Assembly (NCBI GenBank): GCA_035505915.1
Contig: DATJQI010000005.1
Coordinates: forward strand, 1-64,000
DNA length: 64,000 nucleotides
Reading direction: 5' to 3'
DNA from: 40CM-2-70-7 sp035505915
Lineage (GTDB): Bacteria > Gemmatimonadota > Gemmatimonadetes > Gemmatimonadales > GWC2-71-9
The number at the start of each line of letters is the position of its first letter. The stretch's first letter is position 1. The notes beneath the pieces are model-generated. The model was given only the letters and a program-made list of their open reading frames with translations, did no database searches and had not been told where the DNA came from. Made by a program: the position numbers and the translations under genes. This document shows positions 1 through 8,584 of the stretch, in pieces.

Positions 1-390
1 GAGATCAACTACAAGCGGAAGACCATGGGGCGGACCTTCAACGTCGGTGGCACCGCGCAGGGTGTGGTCGTGTCCGCGGACGGTACCAGACTCTACGTGG
101 CGAACGAATCCACGAACCGCGTCGATGCCATCAACCTGTCAGCCGGGAACGCCGCCGGATTCGTGGCCACATCGGGTGGGGGGGCGTTCGACCTCCAGTT
201 GAGCACCGACGGAACGCAGTTGTGGGCGAGCCTCTCCGGTGCTGGCCGCGTCGATGTCTACGATCGGGCGACCTTGACGCTGGTTCGGACCGTAAAGACG
301 GGAGGGACGCCCAGGCGAATCGGGTTGACGCCGGCCTCGGGCCTCATCGTGGTCGGCAACGAGGCTGGGGCCGTCGACTTCATCAAGTGA
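1..390 (+). CDS. YVTN-type beta-propeller repeat protein, C-terminal fragment
   Basis: The reading frame is open from the first base and ends at TGA 388-390, so this is the last 129 residues of a longer protein. It shows beta-propeller blade repeats of the YVTN kind: a GGTAQGVVVSADGTRLYVAN blade is followed by one around GGTPRRIGLTPASG. Such proteins are usually secreted or surface-exposed and often act as binding scaffolds; no catalytic residue is visible. A strong terminator follows 17 bases after the stop, so it is the last gene of its transcript. The family call is fairly safe; the precise role is unknown because the N-terminus and any signal peptide lie outside the window. Confidence 0.75.
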   Translation, partial: EINYKRKTMGRTFNVGGTAQGVVVSADGTRLYVANESTNRVDAINLSAGNAAGFVATSGGGAFDLQLSTDGTQLWASLSGAGRVDVYDRATLTLVRTVKTGGTPRRIGLTPASGLIVVGNEAGAVDFIK

Positions 391-406
391 CCGCAAGCCT
401 TCGAGG

Positions 407-443
407 ACGCCCTCGGGGCATTGAGCCCCGGGGGCGTTTTCTT
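407..443 (+). terminator. Rho-independent terminator after the YVTN gene
   Basis: A 12-bp stem (408-419 with 425-436, one G-T wobble) closes a five-base loop ATTGA and runs straight into TTTTCTT. The stem is very GC-rich. It separates the YVTN gene from the glycosyltransferase that starts 15 bases further on. Confidence 0.85.
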
Positions 444-457
444 ACCTTTGTGCACCC

Positions 458-1639
458 GTGCGCATCCTCGTTCTTACCCACAACTACCCCCGCTTCGCCG
501 GAGATCCGGCGGGCTTTTACGTCGCCCGCCTGGCGGAGGCAGCGGCCGGAGCGGGGCACGAGGTCCAGGTCCTCGCCCCCCACGTCCGGGGCACACCGGC
601 GGAGGAACGGGGCCCCGGCGGCCTCCTGGTCCGACGCTTTCGCTATGCGCCGGATGCCCTCGAGCGCGTCGGGTACCGCGGCGACGTCCGTTCCCGCACG
701 CTGTTCGCTCCGCTGACGCTTCTCCTCCTCCCGTTCTTCCTCAACGCGTTCCGTCGTCAGGCCCGGTGGATGGAGCGGGAGTTCCGCCCCGACGTGGTGC
801 ACGCCCACTGGTGGTTCCCCGCCGGATGGATCGCCGCCCGCCTCGGAACCCCGTACCTCGTTACGTCACACGGCTCGGACGCCCGGCTGCTCGACCGCGG
901 TTCCTGGTTCCGCGCGATGGCCCGGCCCGTTTATCGCCGCGCCGCGCGGGTGACCACCGCTTCCCGGTTCCTCGCGGCGGACCTCGAGCGCCGGGTCGGC
1001 CCGCTCTCCCATCCGGTTCACGTGACCCCGATGCCGGTGGAGGTCGAACGGTTCGCCCGCGGTGTCGACGCCCCGCGCGCCGCGCCGCCGCGAATCCTGT
1101 ACGCGGGAAACCTGGTGCCGGGGAAGGGGGTCGACGTGCTGCTGGCGGCCGCCGGTGAGCTCAAGCGGCGCGGCACGAGCTTCCGAATCCGGATTCTGGG
1201 TGAGGGGCCGGAGCTCGGACCTCTGCGCGCGCTCGCGGAAAGGCAGGGGATCGCCGGGGACGTCGAATGGTCACCGTTCGTCTCGCGGGACGCGATGCCC
1301 GCCGAGTATGGCGCCGCCACCGTGACCGTGCTCCCCAGTCGCGGTCAAGCGGAGGGACTCGGGCTCACCCTGGTGGAGGCGCTGCTCGCGGGGTCCGCGG
1401 TCGTGGGCACTCCGGCCGGCGGAATTCCAGAGGTCGTGGAGGACGGCGTGACGGGGTTCCTGGCCCGGGATGGCGACGCGGCCCACCTCGCGGAGCGGCT
1501 CGGGCAGCTGCTGGCCGACGCGTCGCTCCGCCGCCGCCTCGTGACCGCCGGAGCGGAGCGGATGCGCGACACGTACGCGCCCGCCGCCGCCGCGGGGCGA
1601 TTCTTCGAGCTGTACCAGGCGGTGGCCGAGCGCCGATGA
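458..1639 (+). CDS. Glycosyltransferase family 4 (GT-B fold)
   Basis: A 393-residue transferase expected to move a sugar from a nucleotide-sugar donor to a membrane-lipid or glycan acceptor in the cytoplasm. The N-terminal Rossmann half begins RILVLTHNYPR with a following glycine-rich loop, and HAHWWFPAGW lies near residue 115. The C-terminal donor half starts at ILYAGNLVPGKG (about 213) and carries the GT4 E-X7-E motif EGLGLTLVE (E299, E307), then TPAGGIPEVV. The start is GTG; no Shine-Dalgarno is visible between the terminator and the start, so a leaderless or very short leader transcript is possible. It overlaps the next gene by four bases and opens a surface-glycan cluster. Donor and acceptor cannot be read from sequence. 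Confidence 0.9.
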   Translation: MRILVLTHNYPRFAGDPAGFYVARLAEAAAGAGHEVQVLAPHVRGTPAEERGPGGLLVRRFRYAPDALERVGYRGDVRSRTLFAPLTLLLLPFFLNAFRRQARWMEREFRPDVVHAHWWFPAGWIAARLGTPYLVTSHGSDARLLDRGSWFRAMARPVYRRAARVTTASRFLAADLERRVGPLSHPVHVTPMPVEVERFARGVDAPRAAPPRILYAGNLVPGKGVDVLLAAAGELKRRGTSFRIRILGEGPELGPLRALAERQGIAGDVEWSPFVSRDAMPAEYGAATVTVLPSRGQAEGLGLTLVEALLAGSAVVGTPAGGIPEVVEDGVTGFLARDGDAAHLAERLGQLLADASLRRRLVTAGAERMRDTYAPAAAAGRFFELYQAVAERR

Positions 1640-2676
1640 ACGTCACCCGCCATTCCGCGCCCCCCGAGGGCTGGCAGGAGCTGGCCCAGGCTCGCGGGAC
1701 CTTCTACCACGACGCCCGCTGGATCGCCGCGTTGGCGCGGTGCCTCCGCTATCCCGTGCACTGGCTCGCCGCGCGCGAGGGAGACCGCCTCGTGGGCGGA
1801 CTCGCCCTGGCGGCGGTGCCCGGGTTGCTCGGCCCCGCGCGACTCGTGTCGTTCCCCTTCAGCTTCATCGCGGGACCGCTGGCGACCAGTCCGGACGTGG
1901 CCCACGCCCTCGCGCGCGAAGCCGAGCGACTCGGCACCGAACGGCGAGCGCGCCGGGTCGAGCTCAAGCAGGGCACGACGCCCTTTCCGGCGGCGCCCGG
2001 GTGGATGCGGAGCACCCGGTACTCGACATTTCGGGTGCTCCCGGACGGCGGGGAGGCGGCCGTCTGGAAGCGCCTGCACGTGACGAGCACCCAGCAGCGC
2101 ATCCGGAAGGGCCAGAAGGCCGGTGTTCAAGTCGTGGACGGCAGGAGCGCGGATGATTGGCTGACGATGGCCCGGCTCGAGGAGCGGATCCAGCAAGGGC
2201 ACGGCGTGCCCGCTCCGCCGCGGGCGCTGTTTGTCGACGTCTGCCGCGGGCTGCAGGAGCAGGGGATCGCCGACCTCTATCTCGCCCGGGTCCCGGACGG
2301 CCGCATCGCCGCGGGCTTCGTGATGTTCAAGGGGCCCCGGGAATGGATTTACGCGTTCAGCGCGTCCGACCCCGCGCTGATCCGGGAGTACCGGTCGACG
2401 CACGTGCTGCTGTGGGCCGGCCTCCAGCGCGCCGTGGCGGCCGGCGTGGTGCTCGACCTGGGACGTACGGCGCCGGAGCAGGCCTCCCTGGCCGAATTCA
2501 AGGAGCGCTGGGGTGCGCGGCCGGAGCCGCTGGCATATGATTACTGGCCCGACGCCGGCGGACTCCTCGAAGCCCGGCGGGACCGGGGCCTCCTGGCCCT
2601 CGGGGCCCGGGCCTGGGCCGCGCTGCCCGCTCCGGTGGCCCGGCTCGGCTCCGCGCTCTACCGCTACCTGGGATGA
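1636..2676 (+). CDS. FemAB-like / GNAT-fold acyltransferase
   Basis: A 346-residue protein with the layout of FemAB-related transferases, many of which sit in exopolysaccharide or exosortase loci. The N-terminal part has FYHDARWIAALARCL followed by a small beta-sheet, and the C-terminal half has LYLARVPDGRIAAGF and the terminal FKERWGARPEPL block that resembles the FK-x-x-WG end of this family. It would transfer an acyl or aminoacyl group to a cell-wall or glycan acceptor; the substrate is unknown. The ATG start overlaps the stop of the glycosyltransferase as ATGA, which argues for translational coupling. A longer open frame upstream exists only because of overlapping frames. Alternative: a CelD/BioF2-type acetyltransferase of the same fold. 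Confidence 0.7.
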   Translation: MNVTRHSAPPEGWQELAQARGTFYHDARWIAALARCLRYPVHWLAAREGDRLVGGLALAAVPGLLGPARLVSFPFSFIAGPLATSPDVAHALAREAERLGTERRARRVELKQGTTPFPAAPGWMRSTRYSTFRVLPDGGEAAVWKRLHVTSTQQRIRKGQKAGVQVVDGRSADDWLTMARLEERIQQGHGVPAPPRALFVDVCRGLQEQGIADLYLARVPDGRIAAGFVMFKGPREWIYAFSASDPALIREYRSTHVLLWAGLQRAVAAGVVLDLGRTAPEQASLAEFKERWGARPEPLAYDYWPDAGGLLEARRDRGLLALGARAWAALPAPVARLGSALYRYLG

Positions 2677-2680
2677 CGCC

Positions 2681-3148
2681 GTGACCCGATTCTGGTGGCG
2701 CCTCCGCAAGAAAATCCTCAAGCGCTGGGCCCGTAACGCGTTCTTCCCGGCCTGGCGGATCCGGCTCCTGCGCTGGTGCGGGTATCACATCGGCGCGGAC
2801 GTCTACATCGCGGACGAGCTGATCATCGCCGAGGAGCTGGAGGACCGGGGGAACCTCACGCTCGGGGACCGGGTCAGCATCGCCCCGAGGGTGACGCTCG
2901 TGCTGTCGTCCCATCCCAATGAGTCGCGCATCCGTTCCGTCGCGCCGGTGGCGCGCGCCCCCGTCGTGATCGAGGCCGACGTATGGCTCGGGGCCGGGGT
3001 CGTGGTTCTCCCCGGCGTCCGCATCGGACGGGGGGCCGTCGTCGGGGCCAACAGCGTCGTCACCAAGGACGTTCAGCCGCTGCACGTCGTCGCGGGACAG
3101 CCGGCCCGGACCATCCGCGTCCTGCCGACGCCGCCCGGCTGGTCGTGA
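2681..3148 (+). CDS. Hexapeptide-repeat (LbetaH) acyltransferase
   Basis: About 155 residues with a left-handed beta-helix: repeats such as IGADVYIAD, LTLGDRVSIAP, IEADVWLGAGVVVLPGVRIG and GAVVGANSVVTKDV. This is the WcaF/maltose-acetyltransferase type that O- or N-acetylates sugars with acetyl-CoA, usually as a trimer. The SHP segment near residue 77 offers the usual catalytic histidine. I place the start at GTG 2681, four bases after the stop of the preceding gene; an open frame further upstream would overlap coding sequence. The stop overlaps the next start as GTGA. In this cluster it probably modifies a glycan building block. Confidence 0.85.
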   Translation: MTRFWWRLRKKILKRWARNAFFPAWRIRLLRWCGYHIGADVYIADELIIAEELEDRGNLTLGDRVSIAPRVTLVLSSHPNESRIRSVAPVARAPVVIEADVWLGAGVVVLPGVRIGRGAVVGANSVVTKDVQPLHVVAGQPARTIRVLPTPPGWS

Positions 3149-4563
3149 TCCGGATCACGCCGCCGGGCGAGGATTTCACGGCCCCCGAACGGTATGGCCT
3201 CGACACCCTGCTCGATCTGTCCGGAGTCCTCCGCGTAGAGGATTCCTCCGCTTCCGTCGTCACACTGGTCTTCACACCGGAGCTGTGTCCGCTCGACGCG
3301 GTCGCGGGCGGTCGGGTCGTGCCGGAGCGGGGGGACGGCGAGGTCCGTCTCCCGCGGGCCGTCCTGAGTCACGTGCTCGGGATCGCCGGGGCCGGGGCCG
3401 AGCAGGCGACCCGGGCGGCGGACCGGCACGACCGGGTGCCCGCCGGCGAGAACCCCGTGGTGCGGGCCGGGGCGGAGCGGCGTCCCGTGCTCTCGGAGCT
3501 GGGCCGGGCGCTCCGGGAGGGCGTGCGCGCTGTCGCCGGCCGCCGGCCGGTCCGGTGCCTGATGCCGTGGCCGGGAGGGCGACGCTGGGCCGCGGCCCTG
3601 TCGCACGACGTCGATGTGGTCAGCGGATGGCCCGCGTTCACGGTGCTCCGGCTCCTCGAGCTTACGCGTGCCGGCGAGATCCGTCGGGCGGGGCGGGTGC
3701 TCGGGGCGGCGGCGGGGGCGCTGGGCGGCTCGCCGGTGTGGCAAGGGGTGAGCGAGGTCCTGCGGATGGAGGCCGAGCGGGGCGTGCACTCCACCTGGTT
3801 CTTTCTGTGCGGCACGCCCACCCTCGGACGCTGGCGCGCGGGAGACGTCACGTACGCCATCGAGGGACGGCCGGCGCGGCGTCTGATCGCCGCGGTGCGC
3901 GACGCCGGCCACGAGCTTGGCGTCCACGGGACCTTCGCGACCACGGTCGAGGGGGGCGCGTTCGGGCAGGAGCGCGCCCGTCTGGCGGCGGTGACCGGCC
4001 TGCCGGTGGCGCCGGGGATCCGGCAACACTTTCTCAAGATGCGGCCGGGCGTGACCCAGCGGCGCATGCGACGCTCCGGATTCACATACGATGCGACCTA
4101 CGGATTCTCCGACCGGAACGGGTTCCGACTCGGAGTCGCGGATGTGGTCGCGGGCTGGGATGCCGAGGCCGGCGCCCTCTCGGGACTGGACGAGGTGCCG
4201 CTCCACTGGATGGATCGCGCGCAGAGCAAGTACCAGGGGATCGAAGACCCGCGCGTGTGGGTCGCCGATGCGCTCGAGCTCGCCGGCCGCTGCCGCGACG
4301 TCGGGGGCCTGTGGGTGGGTCTCTGGCATCCCAATCTCACCGATGCCCTCGGCTTCCCCGGGGCGCCGGCGGCGTACGAAGAGCTGCTGAGCCGCATCGT
4401 CGGGGCGGGAGATCCCCCCGCCGTGGATACGCTCGAGCGCTTCGTGTCCTGGCGCCGGCGCCGCCGCGCGGCGCGGGCGAACCGCGTCGGGCCCGACGGC
4501 GCCGTGGAGTGGATCGGCGCGCCGGTGCCGCTCGAGGACGGCGCGGGGCGGGCCGTTGCCTGA
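3145..4563 (+). CDS. Polysaccharide deacetylase-like protein (NodB-fold)
   Basis: A 472-residue protein. The C-terminal two thirds look like a carbohydrate esterase 4 barrel: ALSHDVDVV (residues 151-159) takes the place of the metal-binding TFDDG motif and HELGVHG (256-262) that of the H-x-x-x-H motif. The first 130 residues form a separate, less recognisable domain, as in the DUF7033-type deacetylase-like proteins of capsule loci. Because both metal motifs are modified, activity as a deacetylase is likely but not certain. The GTG start overlaps the acetyltransferase stop (GTGA). Acetyltransferase and deacetylase-like genes side by side suggest that glycan acetylation is tuned here. Confidence 0.75.
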   Translation: MIRITPPGEDFTAPERYGLDTLLDLSGVLRVEDSSASVVTLVFTPELCPLDAVAGGRVVPERGDGEVRLPRAVLSHVLGIAGAGAEQATRAADRHDRVPAGENPVVRAGAERRPVLSELGRALREGVRAVAGRRPVRCLMPWPGGRRWAAALSHDVDVVSGWPAFTVLRLLELTRAGEIRRAGRVLGAAAGALGGSPVWQGVSEVLRMEAERGVHSTWFFLCGTPTLGRWRAGDVTYAIEGRPARRLIAAVRDAGHELGVHGTFATTVEGGAFGQERARLAAVTGLPVAPGIRQHFLKMRPGVTQRRMRRSGFTYDATYGFSDRNGFRLGVADVVAGWDAEAGALSGLDEVPLHWMDRAQSKYQGIEDPRVWVADALELAGRCRDVGGLWVGLWHPNLTDALGFPGAPAAYEELLSRIVGAGDPPAVDTLERFVSWRRRRRAARANRVGPDGAVEWIGAPVPLEDGAGRAVA

Positions 4564-5482
4564 CCGGCGGCTGATCTGGCGCGGCGTCCAGATCCTCGGC
4601 GCGCTCGCGCTGGTGGGCCTGGCCATGCGCTCGCTCCTCTCCAACTGGTCGAATCTCCGGTCGCAGGAGATCGCCTGGCACCTCGATCCGGCATGGATCG
4701 CGCTGAGCCTGGGGATCACCTGGCTCGCGTATGCGGGGCTCATCGAGGCATGGCGACGCGTGGTGGTGAGCCTGGGGCAGCGCCTCCGATATCCCGACGC
4801 TGCCCGCATCACGATGGTCTCGAACCTCGGGAAGTACGTGCCGGGCAAAGTCTGGGCGATCGCCGGTGCGGCCTATCTTGCGCAGCAGGTGGGCGTGGCG
4901 CCCGCGGCGGCGATCGCCGCGGCCGTCGTGCTGCAGGCGCTGGCGCTCGCAAGCGGCGTGCTGCTCGTCGCCGGACTCGCCCCGGCGCTCCAAGGGATCC
5001 CGGCGGGGTATCTGGTGGGCGGAGCCGCGCTCGGTGCGGCCGCCCTCGGCGGGATCGCGGTCCTCTGTTCCGGGCGAGCGCTGGAAGTGGTGCAGCGCTG
5101 GCTGCCGCGCTCCGTGCCGCGGCTCGAGCCCATCGCCCCGGGGGTGATGCTGGCGGCGCTGGTGGTGAATGGCCTCGCCTGGTGCGCGTATGGCCTCGCC
5201 TTCCTGGCTCTGGTCCGCGGCGTCCTGCCGACGACCGCGCTGCCCTGGGCGCTGGCCACGAGCGTCTTCACAACCTCGTATCTTATCGGTTTGCTGGTCG
5301 CGTTCGCGCCGGGGGGGCTCGGGGTGCGGGAATCGATGTTCGTCCTGCTCCTGGGCGGTCCCCTGGGGGTGAAAGTGGCCGGGGCCCTGGCGCTGGCTAC
5401 CCGGGTGACCCTGACCATAGCTGAGCTGGGAGCGGCGCTGCCGTTCCTGCTGGTTCGAACTTCCAGAGGAGCACCGCGTTGA
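4556..5482 (+). CDS. UPF0104 / lysylphosphatidylglycerol synthase-like membrane protein
   Basis: A 308-residue integral membrane protein of about seven to eight segments, with the two landmarks of the LPG-synthase transmembrane family: NLGKYVPGKVW (residues 90-100) and APGGLGVRE (251-259). Related proteins flip lysyl-phosphatidylglycerol (MprF) or sit beside dolichol-phosphate sugar transferases; this one lacks the cytoplasmic aminoacyl transferase domain, so a flippase or transport role for a lipid-linked intermediate is more likely. The start is TTG 4556, overlapping the previous gene by eight bases; the next in-frame ATG (4625) would remove part of the first membrane segment. It is followed by a YfhO-like protein and a DPM-like transferase, a recurrent trio. 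Confidence 0.8.
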   Translation: MPDRRLIWRGVQILGALALVGLAMRSLLSNWSNLRSQEIAWHLDPAWIALSLGITWLAYAGLIEAWRRVVVSLGQRLRYPDAARITMVSNLGKYVPGKVWAIAGAAYLAQQVGVAPAAAIAAAVVLQALALASGVLLVAGLAPALQGIPAGYLVGGAALGAAALGGIAVLCSGRALEVVQRWLPRSVPRLEPIAPGVMLAALVVNGLAWCAYGLAFLALVRGVLPTTALPWALATSVFTTSYLIGLLVAFAPGGLGVRESMFVLLLGGPLGVKVAGALALATRVTLTIAELGAALPFLLVRTSRGAPR

Positions 5483-7839
5483 CCGACACCGCCGCCGGCC
5501 CTTCGGCGTATACGCCTCGGTTTCCCACCCTCACGGCGCTGGCGTTGCTCTCGCTCTGGGTGGTCGTCCTTTCGCTGCCCATGTGGAGCGGACAATTCCT
5601 CGCCGGCCCCATGTCGGACCAGTATTCGGCGGGGTGGGCCATTCGCCACTGGGGCGCCGAGCAGTGGAAGGCGACCGGGCATATCCCGCTTTGGGATCCA
5701 GACCGGCTGGGCGGCGTCGTGGTGGTCGCGGGCTTCGGCGATCTGTTCTATCCCACCGCGTGGCTCCGGCTGGTGCTGCCAACCACGGTGGCGGTAGACC
5801 TGGCCTTCGTGGTGCACTACCTCCTCGCCGGACTCTTCTTGTATCTCCTGCTGCGGATGCTCGCCGTGAGCTGGGTCGGGTCCGTCGTGGGCGGCACGGC
5901 ATATCAGCTGACCGGCGTGGTCATCTCCTACGCGAGTCCGGGGCACGACGGCAAGCTCTTCGTCAGCGCCCTGTTCCCGCTCATGCTCATCGCCCTGGTG
6001 CTGGGCATCCGCCGCCGACGGATGGAGGGGCACGCGCTCCTGGGGCTGACGGTCGGGCTCGCGCTCCTGTCTCCGCAGTATCAGACGACGCAGTACGCTC
6101 TGCTCGCGGCCGGGATCTTCGCCTTGTATCTCGCGTTCGGAGAGCCCGAGGACCTGACGGTGAAGCAGGGGGCCACGGGGATCCTCGGCGCGGCGATCGG
6201 TGTCGCGCTCGGATTCGGGGTGTCCCTGATCCAGGTCCTGCCCTTCGTCCACTACATCCCGTTTTCCCCCCGGGCGTCCGCAGGCGGCTGGGAGTTCGCC
6301 ACCTCGTACTCCACCCCCTGGATTCACGTGCCGGAGTTCTTCCTCTCCGGGTTCACGGGCCAGAGTTTCAACGGGGACTATTGGGGGCCGAACGGCCTCA
6401 AGCTCCACAGTGAGTACCTGGGGCTGCCGGTGATCGCACTCGCCGCGCTGGGGGCGGGAACGTCGCGCCGGCGCTTGATGAAATGGATCATCGGGCTGGG
6501 CGCGCTCTTTCTCCTCGTCGCGCTGGGCGACGGCACGCCGTTCTACCGGATCTGGTGGTCGCTGGTGCCGTACGTGAACAAGACCCGCGCACCCGGCATC
6601 GCGTTCTATCAGGTGGGATTCGCCGTGGCCGTCCTCGCCGCCCTGGGCGCGGAACGGCTCGAGCGCCGCGACGCGAAGCCGTGGTGGACCACGGCCGGAC
6701 TCGTGACCGGCGGCATCGTGGCGTTGCTGGCGGCCGTGGGCACCTTCGGGATGATGGCGACGACCTATGCGCAGGCCCACCCCACCGACAACTACGGGCA
6801 GAGTCTGGTGGCCGCCGCGGCCGCCGCCCAGTCCGGTATCACGATCGGAGCGGTGGGGAGCGCCGTCGGGCTGCTGCTCCTGGCGGGGCTGGCGACACTC
6901 TACCTCCGGGAGCGGGTGCCCCAGCGCGTGTTCGGCATCGCGCTGATCCTCGTCGTGGGCGCCGATCTGTACCGCGCCGGCGCGGGGTTCTGGCACTGGA
7001 GCCGTCCCGCGGAGGAACAAATCGCGTCCGATGACCTCGTCAAGCGGCTCATCGCGACGCCGCGTCCGTACCGCGTCTTCGATCCCATGCCCGTGTATGC
7101 GCGAGACGCCTTGATGGCCTTCGACATCCCGCAGGTCACGGGCTACCACGGCAACCACTTGCAAACCTCGCTCAACCTGCTGGGCGGCGAGGGGGGCGAG
7201 AACCTCCATTCCGCGAACCTGTGGAAACTGCTCGACATCCGATATCTCATCTTTCCCGATACCGTCGCCCTGCACGGCTACCATCGCGTTCTCGGTCCAA
7301 TCCGAACCGGGTTGGGCCGGCGGGCCTACCTGTACGAGGCGGACAGCGCGGGGGTGTATGCCCGTGTCGTGCCCGCGGCGGTGAAGGCGGACACCAGCCA
7401 GATCGTGCCGACGCTGATGGACCCGCGCCTCGACTACAACCGGCTCGTGCTCTTCAGTCCCGACGAGCCGGTGAACCCGTTGCCGGTGACGGAGATGCCG
7501 CCGGCCTCCAAATCCGTGGCGACGGTCGCGAAGTGGGCGGCGGGGGCGATGACCATCACGATGGCGCCGCCACCGGATTCGGACAGCTACCTCGTGGTGA
7601 GCGAAAACTGGTACAAGGATTGGAAGGCGACCGTGGACGGCGCGCCGGCGCCGGTGCTCCGCGGAGACGAATCCCTCATCACGGTCCCCGTTCACGCGGG
7701 AGCCCGATCGGTCGCTCTGTCCTTCGAACCCGCCGACTACGCGAAAGGGAAGCTCATCACGCAGGTATCGCTCTTCCTGATCGTGCTCCTGGCCGGCGTG
7801 CCGCTCGCGATGCGCCGGATGGCGGGCCGCCGTGGCTGA
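5479..7839 (+). CDS. YfhO-like polytopic membrane protein (putative GT-C glycosyltransferase)
   Basis: A 786-residue protein with about a dozen hydrophobic segments over the first 520 residues and a large soluble C-terminal domain ending in further hydrophobic stretches. The first extracytoplasmic loop has GPMSDQYSAGW with an acidic residue, as in GT-C enzymes that use polyprenyl-phosphate sugars, and SPGHDGKLFV lies near 155. YfhO family members glycosylate teichoic acids or exopolysaccharides outside the membrane. The TTG start overlaps the upstream stop (TTGA) and has a good AGAGGA ribosome site eight bases before it. Context with a DPM-like synthase downstream suggests that it uses that enzyme's lipid-linked sugar. 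Confidence 0.75.
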   Translation: MTDTAAGPSAYTPRFPTLTALALLSLWVVVLSLPMWSGQFLAGPMSDQYSAGWAIRHWGAEQWKATGHIPLWDPDRLGGVVVVAGFGDLFYPTAWLRLVLPTTVAVDLAFVVHYLLAGLFLYLLLRMLAVSWVGSVVGGTAYQLTGVVISYASPGHDGKLFVSALFPLMLIALVLGIRRRRMEGHALLGLTVGLALLSPQYQTTQYALLAAGIFALYLAFGEPEDLTVKQGATGILGAAIGVALGFGVSLIQVLPFVHYIPFSPRASAGGWEFATSYSTPWIHVPEFFLSGFTGQSFNGDYWGPNGLKLHSEYLGLPVIALAALGAGTSRRRLMKWIIGLGALFLLVALGDGTPFYRIWWSLVPYVNKTRAPGIAFYQVGFAVAVLAALGAERLERRDAKPWWTTAGLVTGGIVALLAAVGTFGMMATTYAQAHPTDNYGQSLVAAAAAAQSGITIGAVGSAVGLLLLAGLATLYLRERVPQRVFGIALILVVGADLYRAGAGFWHWSRPAEEQIASDDLVKRLIATPRPYRVFDPMPVYARDALMAFDIPQVTGYHGNHLQTSLNLLGGEGGENLHSANLWKLLDIRYLIFPDTVALHGYHRVLGPIRTGLGRRAYLYEADSAGVYARVVPAAVKADTSQIVPTLMDPRLDYNRLVLFSPDEPVNPLPVTEMPPASKSVATVAKWAAGAMTITMAPPPDSDSYLVVSENWYKDWKATVDGAPAPVLRGDESLITVPVHAGARSVALSFEPADYAKGKLITQVSLFLIVLLAGVPLAMRRMAGRRG

Positions 7840-8584
7840 GATGGGGACCGGGGCGGTGGCGGGCGGGGGGAAGGCGCTGGTGGTGATCCCCACCTACAAC
7901 GAGTCGATGAACCTCCCCACGCTGATCCCCGAGGTGCTCCGGCAAGACCCGCGGCTGGAAGTCCTCGTCGTGGACGACAACTCGCCGGACGGCACGGGAC
8001 GGATGGCCGATCAGATGGCCGCCGAGAACCCGCGGGTCCACGTCTTGCATCGGGCAGGGAAGCAGGGCCTGGGGACCGCGTACCTGGCGGGGTTCCACTG
8101 GGCGCTCGAGCGGCCCTACGAGCTGGTGTTCGAGATGGACGCCGATTTCTCGCACGATCCGGGGCACCTGAAGGAGTTTCTCAAGGCCAGCGCCGATGCC
8201 GACCTGGTGCTCGGGTCCCGGTACCTCGGCGGCAAGGTGACGGTGGTGAACTGGCCGATGGGACGGCTCCTCTTGTCCTACTTCGCCAACGTCTATGCCC
8301 GGTGGGTGACGGGATTGGCCATCTGGGATCTCACGGGCGGGTTCAAGTGTTTTCGCAGGTCCGTGCTGGAAGCCATTGACCTTTCGACGGTTCGGTCCAA
8401 TGGCTATGCTTTCCAGATCGAGATGACGTTCCGGTCGTGGCGAAAGAAATTCAGGCTGGCGGAGATTCCGATCACCTTCGTGGATCGGACCGAGGGACAA
8501 AGCAAGATGAACAAGGCGATCGTTCGGGAGGCGGTGTGGGTGGTTCCGCGGCTGCGCTGGCTGGCGCTCTGGGGACGCCTGTGA
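7832..8584 (+). CDS. Polyprenol-phosphate mannose synthase-like GT2 glycosyltransferase
   Basis: A 250-residue GT-A transferase matching the Dpm1/Ppm1 catalytic domain in length and motifs: VVIPTYNE, VVDDNSPDGTG, the metal-binding MDADFSHDP, GGFKCFRR and FVDRTEGQSKM. It should transfer mannose or a related sugar from a GDP- or UDP-sugar to polyprenyl phosphate on the cytoplasmic face, making the donor for membrane GT-C enzymes such as the YfhO-like neighbour. It has no C-terminal membrane anchor. The start is either GTG 7832, inside the end of the previous gene, or ATG 7841. It ends with a four-base overlap (GTGA) into dapF. Confidence 0.9.
   Translation: MAEMGTGAVAGGGKALVVIPTYNESMNLPTLIPEVLRQDPRLEVLVVDDNSPDGTGRMADQMAAENPRVHVLHRAGKQGLGTAYLAGFHWALERPYELVFEMDADFSHDPGHLKEFLKASADADLVLGSRYLGGKVTVVNWPMGRLLLSYFANVYARWVTGLAIWDLTGGFKCFRRSVLEAIDLSTVRSNGYAFQIEMTFRSWRKKFRLAEIPITFVDRTEGQSKMNKAIVREAVWVVPRLRWLALWGRL

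Noticed and set aside
8052..8059. GGGCAGGG on the + strand left of dif (and CCCTTCCC at 15035-15042 right of it) as FtsK-orienting KOPS
   Set aside because: Orientation is as expected, but single octamers are common in such GC-rich DNA and I could not count both strands; kept only as a check for the dif finding.
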